A DNA stretch of 64,000 nt from Amphimedon queenslandica (GCF_000090795.2 NW_003546366.1:157430-221429), one strand, 5' to 3'. Numbered from the stretch's first letter, positions 1-13,277 are shown. Translations and numbers: made by a program. The notes: generated from the letters alone by a model not told the origin.

Positions 1-100
1 GTCAGTATGCAACTTGGTAAGCTGGCAGAACATACATTTATTATATTATGTATTCTGTGCAATAATAGTATAATCTAAAAATTTGTTTTATTTTTCATAG

Positions 101-391
101 ATCATGGAAACAACCAGTGTGGAAGAGTGCACCATCAGTGAAATGATAAATTTATTCTATTTCATACATTTTCTCAATGAGAGGCAAAGAATATCTCAAG
201 TCATAAAAGACTTAAAACGGACAGATGGCAATAACATAGATCCTTGCTTGTGGTCACACTGCAAGTTATTCAGCAACAAGAAGTATCTTACTAGATCCAG
301 TGCTTTGGAGTACATCAAAGGAAAGCTCTGGCCAGGCCGCTGTGGACAGGATTATCTAACTTATGCAGGAGCTGATAGCACTAAATGTTAA
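101..391 (+). CDS. Terminal exon of an unidentified gene (5' part outside window)
   Basis: A splice acceptor (tttttcatag) at 91-100 opens a 291-nt reading frame ending in TAA at 389-391, so this looks like the last coding exon of a gene that starts upstream of the window. The peptide (about 96 residues) is mostly hydrophilic, has four cysteines and a tryptophan-containing stretch LWSHCKLFSNKKYLTR, and ends in TKC. I do not recognise the family. AAR2 starts only about 190 bp downstream on the same strand. It could instead begin at the ATG at 104 as a short separate gene, but the acceptor in front of it favours a terminal exon. Confidence 0.5.
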   Translation: MMETTSVEECTISEMINLFYFIHFLNERQRISQVIKDLKRTDGNNIDPCLWSHCKLFSNKKYLTRSSALEYIKGKLWPGRCGQDYLTYAGADSTKC

Positions 392-577
392 ACTCTCTTT
401 CTCTCAATCAATATTCTCTCAATCAATATTAACTTTATTATGCAACCTCACTTTGATTTATTAGTAATTAATAATTAATAATCTTTAATAACAATAAATA
501 ATTATTACATTTCTGAATTCTTTGGGTGTGGCTCCAAGCAATAAAATTAAAAAAATAGCCGTGAAATCAGCAGTGAG

Positions 578-3500
578 ATGGAAGGAGAGACTGCGAGCCG
601 TTTATTCCACGAAGGAGGCTTCCTCATATTACTTGAAGTGCCTCAGGGAACAGAGATTGGTATAGACTACAACTCATGGAACGTGGGGCCGAAATTCAAA
701 GGGATTAAGATGATACCCCCGGGACTACATATGATATACTACAGGCATGTATTATACATAGCGTATGGAACCCCAGTACTTAGTAATACCCAGTCATATA
801 ATGGATTGAGCTGCCCAATCGCCCCCATGCATGGGGCCTGGGGCTAAGCTCCAGTAGGTGGGGCTGAGCTCCAGTGGGTGGAGCTTGTTGCAGGATGTAT
901 GCATTATAATAGCATACCGTACGCGTCTTAATTTTCGAGGTGTATTAAATTTCGTTATTTTCGTGCTCACCTTAAATCCACGAAATTTAAACCACCTCTA
1001 TTGCCATTTTATTGTATGTAGACTATGGCCAGAACACGAAAATTAGCTCACATGAATATTAACTTTTGAGCAAATTTCATTGAAAACACGAAATTTTGAA
1101 CCCTCGAAAATTTGAACGTATACGGTAGAATGCATTTTCTTTATGTATGCATTTAATTTACTTAGTTTTGCCACACCCAGCAAGGGGCATGACAAGACTA
1201 ATATTAACGTACTCTAATTTTAAATTTAATTATAAGTTTAATTTTAATATTATTTTTAATTTTTGTCATGTAATTAATGATGCTTAATCATGCATCATAT
1301 TGTAGTTCAGTTAGTAAAGATGGAAGGGAGACAGGGCCTCGTTGTAGCTTCTTTCATTTCTTCAAACCGAAGGAGGTCATCATTTATAATATTTATGTAT
1401 ATTTTTAAATTATAGTTTGTTTTTGTGCTCAGATTTTGGTACGAGTATGGAATCCTAGAGATGAAGAACTGACAGAAGAAAATGTTGACCAACTACTGAT
1501 AGACAGACTGAGAGAAAGTAAAATATATTTATTTCTGCATGAGTTGAAAATACCGTCTATCTGGAAATTTTTACTGTGATTTAAATTTTACTGGATTAGA
1601 ATTTCGCAAAAAAAAATTAGATTACCCATATAATTACATTCCACATTCAATAATACACGACACAGTCTTATTTAGTAAAAATTAAGTCACAGCACAATTT
1701 TAAACCGCAAAAATTTCCTACCACACTAATTTCGTGATCTATGGTAAATAAATTTTTGTATTATAGAGCAAATTTATAGATTTTGTTAGACTAGTGCATG
1801 CAAATTTTATACCATAGGGTGCCTTGTTTCAAGGGCTGTAAATTTCTCAGATTTCGTAATTTTTTGAAGATCCGCAAAGATCAAATTATTATGGTACAAG
1901 GCATAAATTCACAAAAATTAAATCCGCAAAATAGATTTTTAGGCCAATTTGCAAAATTTACAGCCCTAAAAAAAGGCGTCTTATGGTAATAAAAAGCTAC
2001 AGCACATGATAAGTATGCACATATGCTTTAAAAATTCATAAAAATTCAATTTTGATCGAAATTACAATGTAGCTTAATTTTTTTTACGCAGCATAAGAAC
2101 ATACATGTGTATGATCAAAAAAAATTATAAAAATGGAGAATTTTTTTTGGAGTCATTTTTGAGAAAATTTGGCCACAGACCAAATTTTTGAGTAAGCTTA
2201 AAAAATTCAGAAAAATTTTTAACGGAATCAGCTCAAATTTTTTACACAGAATAAGATGTAAATATATCAGACAATAATGAAAATGGAGCTCATTGCTCAT
2301 GTGTAGCAGCCAGCACTCAAAAAGGACTGCCCTAACTTCTTGTACATTTTTGTTAATGGATCAGGTCACTGTCTTTCATTACCGTACTACAGGTTATTAA
2401 GTGCCCTTCGTTGTTAAGTGCCTAGTTCTTATTAGGTGCCTAGCTCAATGCAGCTCTTAGCATGGGTTTGTTAAGCGCAGTACAAAACAGTAGGAGTCCA
2501 AGCAGTAGGAGTTAAAGCAGTAGGAGTCCAGACACTTTTTATAAGCGTGGTGGCCACAAACCAGACTGACAAAAGAGTATTCTTCACCACCCGCCATTGT
2601 AAAGCCAGTAAAGTGATTAATTAATTATTATTGTAAACCACACCTACTGTATTTATTAAGCGCTGAGTCATTATTAAGCACTCATTTTTCTGTCATTTTC
2701 TGCATAAGCGCCTACACCTAATAACCTGTTAGTACTATGGTATCCTTATACAGTACTAGGACTTTGTTTGATTAGTAGAAATGTACCTATTTTAATTTAA
2801 TATCGTTTGTGTATGCATTAATTACTTTCATTACATAATCAGCTAGCTTTTGTATATATACATGTTGTTACTGAAACCTAATTCTTAAATTGTCTAGTAT
2901 GTTGTTGTTCCTGGCGGATATAAATAATTTGTTTCCCTTCCCTTTTTGCAACAAATAAAGATTAATGAGTTTAAGTATGGCGTTTGTTACACTTGCTGTA
3001 ACAGTAAGTCCCTTGTTTAGTAATTTAATTCCTATTGATATTGGAGTGGTATTTACAATTACTTCAGAATGTAGTAAGTCTAGTAAAAACAGAGTCTAGA
3101 GTTATACCTGTTATGCATTTAGGCATTTAATTTAACAATTTTATATAGAAAGATCACAACTTAAATTTTTCAAGTTATAACCATGCATTTTTGAAACATA
3201 GCAAATTTTAAAAAACATGGTTTTCTTTCAAAAATGGCTCTAAAATCACCCACAATTTTTATTACATTTTTTGATTGATGTTCCTATGCTGTGTAGAAAG
3301 TTTGAACCAATTCCGAGCTCAATTTCAAAAAACTAGCAAATTTCGAAAAACACCCAAGGCTATAGCCCATGGTTTTTTTCCGAAAAATGGCTCTGAAATC
3401 ACCCCAAATTTTTATTAAATTTTCTGATACATATTGATGTACATATGCTGTGTAGAAAGTTTGAGGTGATTTATAGATTTTGCTAGACTAGTGCATGCAA

Positions 3501-6500
3501 ATTTTATACCGTGGGGTGCCTTGTTTCGAGGGCTGTAAATTTCTTTGATTTTGCAATTTTTTGAAGATTCACAAAAAATCACTTCCGCAAAAATCAAATT
3601 ATCATGGTACAAGATGGCAGATGGCATAAATTTACAAAAATTAAATCCGCAAAATAGATTTTTAGGCCAATTTGCAAAATTTACAGCCCTCAAAAAAAAG
3701 GTGTCCTACAGTAATGAGAAGTTACAGCACTTGAACAGTATGCACATATGCTTTAAAAATTCATAAAAATTCATAAAAATTCAATTTTGATTGAAATTAC
3801 AATGTAGCTTAAATTTTTCTACACAGCATAAAAACATGCATATGTATCAGAAAAAATTATAAAAATGGAGAATTCTTTCAGAGTCATTTTTGATAAAATT
3901 CGGCCACAGACCAAATTTTTGAGTAAGCTTAAAAATTCAGAAAAATTTTTAACGGAATCAGCTCAAAGTTTTTACACAAAATAAGATGTAAATGTATGAG
4001 AAAATTTATGAAAATGGAGCTCTTTGCTTATGCGTAGCAGCCAGCACTCCAAAAAGGACTGTCCTAACTTCTTGTACATTTTTGTTAATGGATCAGGTCA
4101 CTGTTTTCCATTACCGTACTAACAGGTTATTAAGTGCCCTTCGTTGTTAAGTGCCTAGTTCTTATTAGGTGCCTAGCTCAATGTAGCTCTTAGCATGGGT
4201 TTGTTAAGTGCAGTACAAAACAGTAGGAGTCCAAGCAGTAGGAGTTAAAGCAGTAGGAGTCCAGACACTTTTTATAAGCGTGGTGGCCACAAACCAGACT
4301 GACAAAAGAGTATTTTTCACCACCCGCCATTGTAAAGCCAGTAAAGTGATTAATTAATTATTATTGTAAACCACGCCTACTGTATTTATTAAGCGCTGAG
4401 TCATTATTAAGTGCCCGTTTTTCTGTCATTTTCTGCATAAGCGCCTACGTTTAATAACCCGTTAGTATGGTATCCTTATACAGTACTAGGACTTTGTTTG
4501 ATTAATAGAAATGTATCTATTTTAATTTAATATTGTCTGTGTATGCATTGCTTTCATTATACAATTAGCTTTTGTATGTATACATGTTGTTACTGAAACC
4601 TAATTTTAAAATTGTCTAGTATGTTGTTGTTCCCGGCGGATCTAAATAATTTGTCTCCTTTCCCTTTTTGCAACAAATAAAGATTAATGAGGTTAAGTAT
4701 GGCGTTTGTTACACTTGCTGTAACAGTAAACCCCTTGTTTAGTAATTTAATTCCTATTGATATTAGAGTGGTATTTACAATTACTGCAGAGTGTAGTAAG
4801 TCTAGTAAAAACAGAGTCTAGAGTTATATACCTGTTATGCATTTAGGCATTTGATTTAACAATTTTATATAGAAAGATCACAGCTTAAATTTTTCAAGTT
4901 ATAATCATTTTTGAAACGTAGCAAATTAAAAAAAACATGGTTTTTTTTAAATGGCTCCAAAATCACCCCCAATTTTTATTACATTTTCTGATACATATTG
5001 ATGTCCCTATGCTGTGTAGAAAGTTTGAACCAATTCCGAGCTCAATTTCTAGAGTTATGGGCACTTTTTAAAACCAGCAAATTTGGAAAAACACCCAAGG
5101 CTATAGCCCATGGTTTTTCCCAAAAATTGGCTCCAAAATCACCCCAAATTTTTATTCAATTTTGTGATACATATTGATGTCCTTATGCTGTGTAGAAAGT
5201 TTGAGATGATTTCGAGCTCAAATTCTGGAGTTATGAGCACTTTTTAAAAACTAGCAAATTTCGAAAAATACTCAAGGCTATAGCCCATGGTTTTTTCTGA
5301 AAAATGGCTCCGAAATCACCCCAAATTTTTATTAAATTTTCTGATACATATTGATGTCCTTATGCTATGTAGAAAGTTTGAGACGATTTCGAGCTCAAAT
5401 TTTGGAGTTACGCGCACTTTTTAAAAACTAGCAAATTTTGAAAAATACCCAAGGCTATAGCCCATGGTTTTTCCCAAAAAATGGCTCCAAAATCACCCCC
5501 AATTTTTATTACATTTTCTGATGTATATTGATGTCCTTATGCTATGTAAAAAGTTTGAAGTGATTCTGACTGAAATTTTTCAAGTTATGACCATTTTAAA
5601 AAGTAGTAAACTTTCGAATGAAACCATGGACTATTGTATAGCCTATGGTTTTTTAAATGGCTCCGAACTTATTGATGTCCTTGGAAAGTTTTAGCTAATT
5701 CCAGTTGTTATAATTGTTTTTATTAAAATTTTATTTGGCTTTTCCCATCTCATCACCTTCTTCACTTTGTTGGTAAATTATGAAGATAATTGTGCCAACA
5801 GTACATCAACTTAATTAACAAATGTGTCCTATTATGTTAAAAGCTCTCTTCCTGTGCCTCCCCCTTATTGTAGTGCTTCTCCCGTGAACATGTGACACGT
5901 GTAGATATTGTATCTAATTGACAATGTCCTTTTGTTGACTTGTTTGTGTATTTTGTTGACGTCTTGTAAATGAGTTTAATTTGATATTTCCATGAGTGAT
6001 TGCTTGGGAGTTTTCTTACCTTATCTTTCTTTTCTTATCTGTGTCTTTTATTCCCTTTCTCTTTTTGTGCTTTCATTTTTTGCAGATTTATATGAAATGG
6101 ATAATTGTCTTGGTCCATATCCTTACGAGCATTTAAAGAAATGGCTGGCCCTTACCAACTATATCACACCTTCTCTTGTTGAGAGGTAGAGAGAGAGGGA
6201 GGGAGAGAGAAGGAGAGAGAGAGAGGGAGGGAGGGAGGGAGGGAGGGAGGGAGGGAGGGANNNNNNNNNNNNNNNNNNNNNNNNNNNNNNNNNNNNNNNN
6301 NNNNNNNNNNNNNNNNNNNNNNNNNNNNNNNNNNNNNNNNNNNNNNNNNNNNNNNNNNNNNNNNNNNNNNNNNNNNNNNNNNNNNNNNNNNNNNNNNNNN
6401 NNNNNNNNNNNNNNNNNNNNNNNNNNNNNNNNNNNNNNNNNNNNNNNNNNNNNNNNNNNNNNNNNNNNNNNNNNNNNNNNNNNNNNNNNNNNNNNNNNNN

Positions 6501-8645
6501 NNNNNNNNNNNNNNNNNNNNNNNNNNNNNNNNNNNNNNNNNNNNNNNNNNNNNNNNNNNNNNNNNNNNNNNNNNNNNNNNNNNNNNNNNNNNNNNNNNNN
6601 NNNNNNNNNNNNNNNNNNNNNNNNNNNNNNNNNNNNNNNNNNNNNNNNNNNNNNNNNNNNNNNNNNNNNNNNNNNNNNNNNNNNNNNNNNNNNNNNNNNN
6701 NNNNNNNNNNNNNNNNNNNNNNNNNNNNNNNNNNNNNNNNNNNNNNNNNNNNNNNNNNNNNNNNNNNNGGATTTGCTTGTAAAGTAACATTTATATTATA
6801 ATATGTATGTATTATGTACGTCATTTCATCTATTTTAGAGCAAATACAAGCCACACCTACATCACTAGCCCCGCCCACTACTGAAGCTCCACCCACCAGT
6901 ACGTGTAGTGGCTATTTTGCTGGTGTCGGCGAGTTCAGTCATACAATTAAAAGTGGAGGGGGAGAAGGAGGGAAGAGGAAACAAGAAGGAACAACTGATG
7001 TGGAATGTACGTATTTGAGGTATTGGAATAGAATGTGTAGTAAATAAAAATACCAATAACACATTGTTATAGTATGATAGGATATCCGTTGTTTACAAAT
7101 GTCAGCATGCATTAGTATAATTACCAAGAGTGCATAGTATCTAGGTATTGTGTATGATTTACTATTGATGTTTTCAATCATGTAGATTTAGTGTAATTCC
7201 AAAGTTTAAGTATCCTCCTGGAGCTTCACCCACAGAGATCAGTCACCATAGCTTAGATTTGTCATATACGCTCGAACAATTGATATTAGGATATAATGGT
7301 AATCTCTTCCCTTCCCCTCTCTCTCACATTCTCTAACTTCCTCTCCCTCTCTCTCCCTCTATCTCTCCTCCTTTTCTCTCACACATTTTTTTCTTTATAG
7401 GGAAGGCAGAGGAGCAGGAGGGTTATATATTAGGAGAACTACAGTTGTCATTTGTTTATTTCCTAGTTGGACAAGGTATGCTATGCATACAGAAACTCTT
7501 TGGAACTAATCCTAATAAAGTTAATCTTTTCATTTTATAAACATAAAGTTTATAATTATACTGTAGCTTCCATTTTGCATGGTAATCCACAGAAACCTTA
7601 TCATTATATTACTCTTGTCATGCATTTCTAAGAAAGGAATGCGCTTGCTTTGTTCTCTTATCCATTTTGCAGTTCATAGTAATTCATAAAGTGGCTCACT
7701 TAATGTACACTTACCGTAATCATCCATTCACATCATTGGTGACATAAGCTATAGTCCATTGTGCAGTGTGGCTATGAATTGTGATGACACCAATAGCTAA
7801 TGTGATTAATGCTGTGCAGAATTTATCCAGCTTCCATCAATTTGTATAATAGGCTGGTTACTACATGTCAAGTCTGGAACGTATTATCTAATTGGTCTGG
7901 TTATGCCAGCAGTTGCTTGCCATTAGCTAGGGTTTTTTTTGTTTTGCTGTTGCCAAGCACCAAACGAGATGATTTATCGACAAGAGTTATATTTACCAAA
8001 TTTGTCTGTGGAAAGTAAGCAATAAATTTTGTATTGGCGATTTCGGCCCACGTGTCATTGAGCATACTCAGATTGAAGCAAAATGGTGGATTTTATATTG
8101 GCTATTCTGCCAATCATGAATATTAATTTCTTGCCAATAAATCGTCTTGTTACTGGATTACTTACTACAGCACATACACTACAGCACATTGTTATACTCA
8201 TCAACTGTTTTTGTTTGATAGTGTACGGTGGTTTTGAGCAGTGGAAGACGCTCGTTAGAGTTTTGTGTCTCTCAGACTCTGCCCTCTCGGCCCATCCACA
8301 TCTCTTCATTAACTTCATGACTGTCCTTCATTTTCAGTTAAGAGAGGTACCGGAGCAATTTTTTGTTGACATAATCTCCAGTGACAACTTTCTGACAAGC
8401 ACACTTCAGGTATATTTCCCATTTCCTCTTTCATTGTGTCCCCTATTATATTCTCACCTTATACGTATGTCTATAAATGAGTATAGGTATTTTTTACAAA
8501 CATCCAAGAAGGGGATTCCTTGAACTCTACCTTAAAGGAAAAAGCAGCTATGTTCAAGACTAGTTTGTCTAAGCGATTCCAGTTTGATTTTACTACAGAA
8601 TTACAAGAAAACATGCCTATGATTGTCAACGAACATGATACTTAA
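578..8645 (+). CDS. AAR2: AAR2 splicing factor homolog
   Basis: AAR2 is a U5 snRNP assembly factor that binds PRP8 until BRR2 replaces it. Visible exons: 578-744, 1306-1375, 1433-1517, 6086-6185, 6839-7019, 7186-7298, 7401-7475, 8222-8409 and 8487-8645. Recognisable blocks in order are GIDYNSWNVGPKFKGIKMIP, YYSSVSKDGRETGP, LGPYPYEHLKKWLALTNYI, the C-terminal helical domain starting FEQWKTLVRVLCLSDSAL, and FFVDIISSDNFLTSTLQ. All are collinear with animal AAR2. Intron 1 appears to use a GC donor (AG/GCATGT), which alone restores the conserved YYSSV junction. Exon 4 ends in phase 2 but the next visible exon needs phase 1, so a short exon is probably hidden in the 6261-6768 gap. Intron 3 is 4.6 kb of repeats. 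Product identity is very secure; the middle of the model is incomplete. Confidence 0.93.
915..1127. mobile_element. Palindromic MITE-like element (TACCGTA termini) in AAR2 intron 1
   Basis: Starts TACCGTACGCG and ends in the inverted form ACGTATACGGTA, with AT-rich arms containing 'aattttcg' and its complement. It has no coding capacity. The same terminal motif recurs at 13081, 17481, 21321, 30737 and 33125, which marks a dispersed family. Confidence 0.6.
1770..5640. repeat. Tandem ~1.7-kb duplication followed by ~180-bp satellite-like units in AAR2 intron 3
   Basis: Sequence from about 1770 recurs from about 3470 with high similarity: both copies contain the 'gactagtgcatgcaaattttatacc' block, a paired block with many 'agtaggagtcc' words, and the 'ttgtacatttttgttaatggatcagg' block. 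Each copy ends in units of roughly 180 bp beginning near 'aggctatagcccatggtttttt' and containing 'ttatgctgtgtagaaagtttga'. Four or more such units are stacked between 4930 and 5640. No coding sequence is seen; the unit also occurs at 33590-33980. Confidence 0.8.
6187..6260. repeat. GA/GGGA microsatellite entering an assembly gap
   Basis: Pure purine run of GAGA and GGGA units directly abutting the run of N. The repeat is the likely reason the assembly broke here. Open frames across it are low-complexity artefacts. Confidence 0.9.
6261..6768. other. Assembly gap (508 N) inside AAR2
   Basis: Unknown sequence. The phase mismatch between the flanking AAR2 exons suggests that at least one short coding exon lies here. 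Confidence 0.95.
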
Positions 8646-9513
8646 AAATGAATTTGTCACTTTATCAACTACCAACTCATGCTTCCTTGTACATATTATG
8701 TATGTGTCTTTTTTCTGTTCAGAGTAATGATTAATTTTTTTTGGATTCTAATATTCCTCCTTTTTCAGTTCCAGTCAATATACTGTAGCTTGTTGGTCAG
8801 TATTGCTAGAGATATGCTGTTTGCATAACAGAAACCTTATTGTGATTGTTATTACTTACGTCACAATCATTACAGTGCACTTTGAAGTAAGCTGCCATCA
8901 ATACGTACTGCATTATAATGGCATTCTACTATGATGTCATGCCCCAATTGTTACTAGCAATTTTATTCAAATTCATCGCGCTTTGCCTCAAGCCGCAGAC
9001 ACTATGCAATTCAATAAGCATGTAAATTATATCAATCTTGTTATCACAGGAACATTATGAACAAGATAATAATGAATGGTGGAATACACATGCATAATAC
9101 ATAAATAGATCAGCTTAGCTTACTATATAAACAAAGCTGGTGAGCCTATAAATCTACAGTCTAACCTGGTGGATGATAACATGCTCCTTGTGGTGTTCAC
9201 TGAATTGAGCAGATGTGCATGTGTTTAATTTGTTTAGGATGCAGCAGCTGTCACTTCCACATCCTTTTGCATAGCCTGTTACAGTCTAAGGTTTCTGCAC
9301 TAGCTTCATGCCTATATGGACCTACAAAATTAGAACCTGAACTATGATTCTGGGAATGAGTGCATGTAAGTCCCAGTCTCAGCCTATAAAAGCAAAGATT
9401 GCAGTCCTTCAAATGACATGCATCCTCCAAGAGGTCCACTCACAGCTTGTACTAAATTAAAGAAATATTGCAAAAATCTCTATTCACTTCCAATCTGTCA
9501 ACTCAGTATAAAA
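8646..9513. other. Intergenic region, no gene seen
   Basis: Between the AAR2 stop and the next start there are only AT-rich spacer sequences. No convincing exon, RNA gene or repeat array was recognised on either strand. Confidence 0.5.
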
Positions 9514-10396
9514 ATGGCTGCTACTCTATTCTTTTTCCTCAGGGCTTCCACTCTCCTCCTATTCTTAAGTATCACCATTGGCAATAAGTGTGTGGTGACT
9601 GCAGCTCCTACTCAACAACAAAACAAGCAACTCACAGAAGGAGTTTGTAGTATGAAATTCATTTTGGTAAGAACTTTTGATTCTGTGTGTGATAAAGCTA
9701 AAAACATCTATACCTTAAAAATTGGACAGACTGCATTAGTATGAACTCTCTCTCTCTCTCTTATAGAAAAATAGATATTTACGTAGTCTGAAAGACGACA
9801 GCAATCTACTCACGATATTTCTTGAGATGCACAAGATGGCAAAAGGGATGCTAGAAGAAGACAAGAAGTTAGAGGAGCTTGAGATGAATGGTCAAAACAG
9901 CTCTGACATATTGGCCAGCAGACTAATGATAGAACATGTCATGAAGGACTATTGCTATTGGGTAAGGATATAAAGCTAATTACTGCCAGAATAAGAAAGC
10001 CTATTTATGTCTCCTCTTTTTTTTTCTCTCCAGGTCAACAGTGCCTTGAATGAGGACATCAACTGCTCAAACCATGCGAGCGTTCTCTCTTTTGTTATAC
10101 AAATATCCCTACTGGAGAAACTAGAAAACACTTGCAACATAATAAAAAATTACACACTTGGACGACAGGACGGACACGTTAGCATTAAACAGTGCGCTTG
10201 GATATTCTGTAACTTGAGTCCAAAATGTAACCCGCTCCAAACCAATCAGGAATTATTTGACTCACTCAAAAACTTTGCTCCACAGCCATGTCCATTCTAT
10301 TGGGATTTTCATACCTGCTCAACTTGTCCGACATACAGTCTCCTACCTTCAATAACACCTTCTTACTCTTCTCCTCCGGCTACCTCTTCTCATTAA
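9514..10396 (+). CDS. Secreted, probably helical cysteine-containing protein of unknown family
   Basis: Three exons (9514-9666, 9767-9961, 10034-10396), all joined in phase 0, give a protein of about 236 residues. The ATG at 9514 is chosen because it opens directly on a signal peptide (FFFLRASTLLLFLSITIG); an upstream in-frame ATG at 9418 would bury it. The middle of the mature chain is rich in Leu/Glu/Lys/Met and looks alpha-helical (EMHKMAKGMLEEDKKLEEL). The last exon is cysteine-rich (QCAWIFCNLSPKC, then CPFYWDFHTCSTCP) and ends in a Ser/Pro/Thr tail. Two or more N-glycosylation sequons (NGQNSS, INCSNH, KNYT) fit secretion. I do not recognise a family; a helical cytokine-like or venom-like secreted factor are only possibilities. 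Confidence 0.7.
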
Positions 10397-11259
10397 AAAG
10401 GAATCCTCAATCACGTATACTGGCATATAAGGACACATCATTGAAATGCTCTTATTTATTAATAATTCTGTTTTACTTCCTCCACACAAAGTCATGAAAT
10501 AAAAATATACCACATATATATATATATATGATAGAATCTCTTACAATTATGATATATATTGTGATTATTAATAGTTTTATCTCCTTTTCTCTTCACTATC
10601 TATTACACACTGATAATGTTGAATTCGTCTGCCATACCTTATGCACAAATAAATACTTCACAACTCTCAGACTAAATTATACAATAACAGAGTCAGCTTT
10701 GGAGGCTTCCATCCAAATATACCGAGAACAAACGTTAAACAAAAACAACATAAACGAAATTATAAAGATGCTACATCTAATATCAGGAGTGTGCAAACAA
10801 GAGCATCCCATCCACATACCAGTGTAATGAAGTCTAAGGGATATGACACGACCCAAATTATCAGGAACAGATATCTCAAGACTTATATAGTAGATAATTA
10901 CATAAGAACTGATAAGATTCATTTGTGACAAAGAATTCCAAATGTGATATAAAGGATACTTGTTATGAATCAAGCATATTTCTTCTATTGTCAATTTGTC
11001 AGGTTACAATAATTTCAAAAAAAGAGAGAAAAAGGAAAATATCAAAAAAAGAGACAGACAAATAATAATTATAGACAATATAGCTACAATATGCATAATA
11101 AATTAATAACAATTATATTAATAAATAATCATTATATATCACTATTATTATTATTATTAGAAAAAACAGATTCTTCCTCTTTTAAAGATCAGTCAAAAAT
11201 TAAAAAGACTTCAAAAACCAGTCTCAAAATTTAAATAATAATAACAAATAATAACAACA

Positions 11260-11262
<3 letters not shown>

Positions 11263-11314
<52 letters not shown>
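11263..11314. repeat. (AAT)n microsatellite
   Basis: Uninterrupted AAT trinucleotide repeat visible directly. Confidence 0.9.
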
Positions 11315-12764
11315 TTTAGTATTAGAATACTATAATAGGTATTATCAATTAAGATCTTTTTGAATCCTACAAGAGAGAAAAAGAGAGGGACAGAGAGAGA
11401 GACAGAGAGAGAGGGAGAAAGAGAGATACATAAAATACTACTATAACAACATACATTAAAGGGTGAATACTAAATGGACTATCAATAACACGGTTGAGTG
11501 CCATTACTACAAACATGAATAGTGCCATATGGCATGTGGCTATACTTATGATAATTACTATCTACATAATCCTGGAAGGAAGAAACAATAGACACAACAC
11601 GTACACACATGAGAAGTCATGCAAGCTATTGTCTAATTGGCATCAAAAGGAGGAAGGAAATAAAGTAAGAGATCATGTGAGTATAGTTTAAAGTAGGAGG
11701 AAAATGGAGGAGTGCAGGAATAACAAATTACTATTGCTATATATGTCGATTGTCAGTGCTAATGTTTGTTACAAGTAGTTCCTAACTTCCTACTAGTATA
11801 CAGATGCATAGTGGCTGCTTGTCCCAACACTTTGGAATCAATCCTTCCCTACTTCCCTACATGCAAATGAGAAGAATGTTCTTAGAGGTTTCCCCTTGCA
11901 AGGCTGTTTACTGATATTTTAACTTCTGTGTATGAAATTGTATCAATAATAATGAAAAGTTCAAAGGAAAAACAACACAATAGGAAAATAAAGGGGACAT
12001 AACCGCTTTGCTAAGGGCACCATTGGGCCCACACTACCTGTCCTTAACACAGAATGGTTCTCATTCAGAAGTATTTTAATGGCTTTTACAAATCGGGACA
12101 TTACAAAATTGTCCTCATTATAAAGGTGTCCTTCTTAATTCTTATAGAAACATCTTCATCACTCTGTCCAGCTCTTAAAAATGAGTTATATGCTCAGAAT
12201 TGGCTGGTCATCAATATACACATTCCCTTAGCAGAATGTTCTTAATGTAATGAAGCAGACATGCAGATGTTAGTCAGGCAAGTACAAATCGCTTAAATAT
12301 GACACATTTAACAAGTTTATGCTAATAATAATGCAATAATAATGATTGGCATTTCTAAGTCTTTATCCTTTCTAGTGCCATGATCTCTTCCCTTCTAAAT
12401 TAGGAAGTGTGCAGGTAGCAGCATATAACATATGTCAATACAATTGATCAATCAGGATTCTCAAATATTGCATCATCATCACCATTATGATGTGGAAGAC
12501 AACAATGGGGCTTAGAGATTGTACATATATGTACATTGTAGTTATTGTGACTGCAATAAAAGAGCTACATGTATACATGATATAATATTGTACATATATG
12601 TAGATATTGTCATCGCACTACAAGAGCTTTACATAATACGCGTGCATTGAATATACAAATTATATCCACTAGACTTGTTGATCAAAGCTGGTTTCCCATA
12701 AAGCATGCTAAAGTGAGCTGACAAGTACTACTATACAAGTACATGGAATTTGGAGCAACTTTAG

Positions 12765-13045
12765 AAATTCATAAAAAATTCAAATTTAATTGGAATCAAC
12801 TCAAAGTTGATACACAACATAAGGACATGTACTGTACATGTATCAGAAAAAAATTATAAAAGTGGAGAATTCTCTCGTAGCCATTTTTGATGAAATTTGG
12901 CCGATGACCAAAGGCTATAGATAGCCTTGGGTCGTTGGCCCAATTTTGGAGCAACTTTAAAAATTCATACAAAATCCAAATTCGATTGAAATCAGACATG
13001 TACATATGTATGTGTATCAGAAAATAATATAAAAATGGCAAATTC
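12765..13045. repeat. Dispersed AT-rich repeat, two adjacent partial copies
   Basis: Contains the diagnostic words 'ttcataaaaaattcaa', 'ctcaaagttgatacacaacataag', 'atgtatcagaaaaaaattataaaa' and 'ttttgatgaaatttggcc'. The same unit is seen at 2010, 3740, 23925, 37585, 45640, 49830-50185 and 56665-56950. Confidence 0.7.
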
Positions 13046-13080
13046 TCTCATTGTGATTTTTGTCAAAATACCTTGCACTA

Positions 13081-13277
13081 TACAGTATAGCGGGAATTTT
13101 TCATGGCCCAAAATTTTCATGGATTTCACATTTTTTCAAAATAAAATCCATGAAAATCAATTTAATATGGTTCAATATGGCCAAAAAGTAGAAAACCACG
13201 AAAATTAAAGCCACGAAATTGATTTTTAGACGGATCTGCAAAAATTTTGGGCCACAACAATTTCTCGCTATACAGTA
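13081..13277. mobile_element. Palindromic MITE (TACAGTATAGCGGG termini)
   Basis: Begins TACAGTATAGCGGGAAT and ends in the inverse ...CTCGCTATACAGTA; the inner arms 'catggcccaaaattttcatgg' and 'aaaattttgggccac' also pair. No coding capacity. Confidence 0.75.

Larger units (their letters stand above)
10397..13080. other. Long stretch without recognisable genes
   Basis: Contains a TA run at 10513-10530, an AAT microsatellite at about 11263-11314, a GA-rich tract at about 11374-11425, and at about 12765-13045 a copy of the dispersed 'aaaattcataaaaaatcc...ttataaaaatgg' repeat. Short open frames here have no protein-like composition. Confidence 0.6.

Noticed and set aside
6159-6896. Long open frames across the N gap and GA repeats
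   Set aside because: They consist of N and low-complexity codons.
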